DNA of 16,160 bases from Victivallales bacterium (GTDB lineage Bacteria; Verrucomicrobiota; Lentisphaeria; Oligosphaerales; Lenti-02), in NCBI GenBank assembly GCA_018648945.1, contig JABGQJ010000096.1, forward strand, positions 1 to 16,160, written 5' to 3'. The notes beneath the pieces were generated by a model, which saw nothing but the letters and a program-made list of their open reading frames with translations, was not told the origin of the DNA and did no database searches. The position numbers were made by a program, and so were the translations under genes. Shown in pieces: positions 14,612 through 16,160 of this stretch. Within the stretch, counting starts at the first letter, position 1. Each line of letters starts with the position of its first letter.

Positions 14612-15493
14612 ATGGATTACGTGAGCCAGTTGCGTGCCCTCCCCAAGAACCACGACTTCTTCGTCGGCATCGATAGCGATGGCTGCGTGTTCGACAGCAT
14701 GGAAATCAAGCAGCAGGAGTGCTTCTGCCCCAGCTTCATCAAGCACTACAATCTGCAGGCCGCGAGCAAGTACGCCCGCCAGGTCTGGCTGTTCGTCAAC
14801 CTCTACTCCAAGACCCGCGGCTGCAACCGCTACCTGGCGGTCCAGCGTGCCCTCAACCTGATCCAGGAACGCCCCGAGTTCGCGGCGCGTGGCCTGGCGG
14901 TGAAGAACATCCCCTCGCTCGACGCGTGGATCGACGAAGAGCCCAAGCGCGGCATCCCGACCCTGACCGCCAAGGTGAAGGCCAGTGGCGACGAGGCGCT
15001 GGCCGCCGTGTTGGCCTGGGCCGAGGAAGCCGATGCCCGCATTCTGGATCTCGTCCACGGCGTGCCCCCGTTCCCCGGTGTCCGCGAGAGCCTGGAGAAG
15101 CTCACCGGCAAGGCCGACATGATTGTGGTCAGCCAGACCCCGTTTGCGGCCCTCGATCGCGAATGGCGCGAGCATAGCATCGACAGCTACGTGGGGTACA
15201 TCGCCGGACAGGAAGCCGGTACCAAAACCCAGCACATCGAATACGCTGCCAGCGGCAAGTACGATGCGGACAAGATCCTGATGATCGGTGATGCTCCTGG
15301 CGATCTGAAGGCCGCCAAGGGCAACAACGCCCTGTTCTATCCCATCCTCCCCGGCAACGAGGAAGCCAGCTGGGCCCGGTTCCACGACGAGGCCATCGAC
15401 AAGTTCCTGGCCTGCGAGTATGCCGGTGCCTACGAAGCCGAACTGCTCGCCGAGTTCGACAAGGCCCTCCCCGAATTGCCCCCCTGGAAATAG
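14612..15493 (+). CDS. HAD-superfamily hydrolase
   Basis: A 293-aa protein with all four haloacid dehalogenase motifs. IDSDGCVFDSM gives D21 (nucleophile) and D23; VVSQTPF gives S174; K205 lies in AGTKTQHIEYA; and IGDAPGD gives D227 and D231, the metal ligands. The long helical segment between motifs I and II (about 30-150) is a C1-type cap over the active site. It is soluble with no signal peptide. The likely reaction is hydrolysis of a phosphate ester; the substrate cannot be read from the sequence. Its partner is gnd, 47 bases downstream, so a sugar phosphate or a damaged side product of the pentose phosphate pathway is a reasonable guess. AGGAG at 14597-14601 is ten bases before the ATG, slightly far. 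Its codons end mostly in C, as in gnd and unlike the GH38-like gene. Confidence 0.88.
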   Translation: MDYVSQLRALPKNHDFFVGIDSDGCVFDSMEIKQQECFCPSFIKHYNLQAASKYARQVWLFVNLYSKTRGCNRYLAVQRALNLIQERPEFAARGLAVKNIPSLDAWIDEEPKRGIPTLTAKVKASGDEALAAVLAWAEEADARILDLVHGVPPFPGVRESLEKLTGKADMIVVSQTPFAALDREWREHSIDSYVGYIAGQEAGTKTQHIEYAASGKYDADKILMIGDAPGDLKAAKGNNALFYPILPGNEEASWARFHDEAIDKFLACEYAGAYEAELLAEFDKALPELPPWK

Positions 15494-15540
15494 ACCTTCC
15501 CAGAGAACGTTTTCTCCATACATAACCTAGGAGCACACTC

Positions 15541-16160
15541 ATGTCGAAAGCAGATATCGGCCTCATCGGCCTGGCAGTGATGGGCGAAAACCTCATCCTG
15601 AACATGGAAAGCAAGGGCTTTACCGTCGCGGCGTTCAACCGCACCGTCGAGAAGGTCGATGCCTTTGTGGAAGGCCGCGCCAAGGGCAAGAACATCATCG
15701 GTTGCCGTTCCATCGAGGAGCTGGTCGCCAATCTGAAGCGTCCCCGCAAGGTCATCATCCTCGTCAAGGCCGGCTGGCCCGTGGATGCCTTCATCGAGAA
15801 GTTGCTCCCCGCCCTCGAGGACGGCGACATCATCATCGATGGCGGCAACAGCCATTTCCCCGACACGATCCGTCGCTGCAAGATGGTCGAGGAAGCCGGC
15901 AAACTCTATATCGGCACCGGCGTTTCCGGTGGCGAAGAAGGCGCACTGCTCGGCCCCTCCATGATGCCCGGTGGCAGCAACGAAGCCTGGCCCCAGGTCA
16001 AGGAGATCTTCCAGAAGACCTGTGCGCAGACCGACGAAGGCGAGCCCTGCTGCGAATGGGTTGGCGAGAATGGCGCCGGGCACTTCGTGAAGATGGTCCA
16101 CAACGGCATCGAGTACGGCGACATGCAGATGATCTGCGAGACGTACCAGATGATGAAGCA
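15541..16160 (+). CDS. gnd: 6-phosphogluconate dehydrogenase, decarboxylating (partial, runs off the right edge)
   Basis: The first 206 codons are present; the full protein is normally about 470-490 aa. GLIGLAVMGENL (7-18) is the dinucleotide-binding turn, and NRT at 33-35 is the usual NADP-selecting motif, R34 contacting the 2'-phosphate. IIDGGNSHFPDTIRR and GTGVSGGEEGALLGPSMMPGG are substrate-binding signatures. GHFVKMVHNGIEYGDMQ contains catalytic K184 with H187, N188 and E191; S129, K184 and E191 are each one residue later than in the sheep enzyme. It oxidises 6-phosphogluconate to ribulose 5-phosphate and CO2, yielding NADPH, in the cytoplasm. AGGAG at 15529-15533 is seven bases before the ATG. 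It follows the HAD gene by 47 bases with no terminator between them, so the two are probably co-transcribed. Confidence 0.97.
   Translation, partial: MSKADIGLIGLAVMGENLILNMESKGFTVAAFNRTVEKVDAFVEGRAKGKNIIGCRSIEELVANLKRPRKVIILVKAGWPVDAFIEKLLPALEDGDIIIDGGNSHFPDTIRRCKMVEEAGKLYIGTGVSGGEEGALLGPSMMPGGSNEAWPQVKEIFQKTCAQTDEGEPCCEWVGENGAGHFVKMVHNGIEYGDMQMICETYQMMK

Noticed and set aside
14543..15523. Minus-strand open frame of 326 codons opposite the HAD gene
   Set aside because: The plus strand carries all four HAD motifs in order; the opposite frame has none.

Overview
The window is GC-rich DNA from a bacterium whose gene content points to the PVC superphylum (Lentisphaerota, Kiritimatiellota or Planctomycetota). 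Armatimonadota or Hydrogenedentota cannot be excluded. The pointers are a short pseudopilin with an H-X9-DG motif, a very large GspK/PilX-like protein, an OPT-like multi-spanning transporter of the DUF6785/DUF6784 type, a formylglycine sulfatase and several glycan-active enzymes. No rRNA, tRNA, CRISPR array, insertion sequence or phage gene is visible.

Layout. (1) 1-2843, minus strand: a 928-aa GspK-like pilus/secretion protein with an Asp-rich insert. Four bases after its stop comes the start of a second exported protein that runs off the left edge. A near-consensus sigma-70 promoter (2918-2946) drives the pair. (2) 3005-5542, plus strand: a GH38-type alpha-mannosidase-like enzyme, divergent from region 1. 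(3) 5543-5678: a convergent intergenic stretch holding a long inverted repeat. (4) 5679-14273, minus strand, in transcription order: a secreted beta-helix/CBM9-like protein, the OPT-like transporter, the H-X9-DG pseudopilin, a perfect 14-bp terminator hairpin, the sulfatase and a GH32-like enzyme. (5) 14274-14611: a divergent intergenic region. (6) 14612 to the right edge, plus strand: a HAD-superfamily hydrolase followed by gnd (6-phosphogluconate dehydrogenase), which is cut by the edge.

How it may work together (inference). Region 4 looks like a locus for a sulfated glycan. The only enzyme with a clear signal peptide is the beta-helix protein. The sulfatase, the GH32-like and the GH38-like proteins show no signal peptide, so they may act in the cytoplasm on oligosaccharides brought in by the OPT-like transporter. 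The pseudopilin sits at the head of the sulfatase/GH32 pair and is separated from it by the terminator, which suggests the pseudopilin is made in excess of the two enzymes. The HAD/gnd pair is central metabolism (oxidative pentose phosphate pathway) and is probably unrelated to the glycan genes. No wholly new system is proven here. The most unusual elements are the pseudopilin-sulfatase-GH32 arrangement, the acidic insert in the GspK-like protein and the long inverted repeat at 5591-5667.
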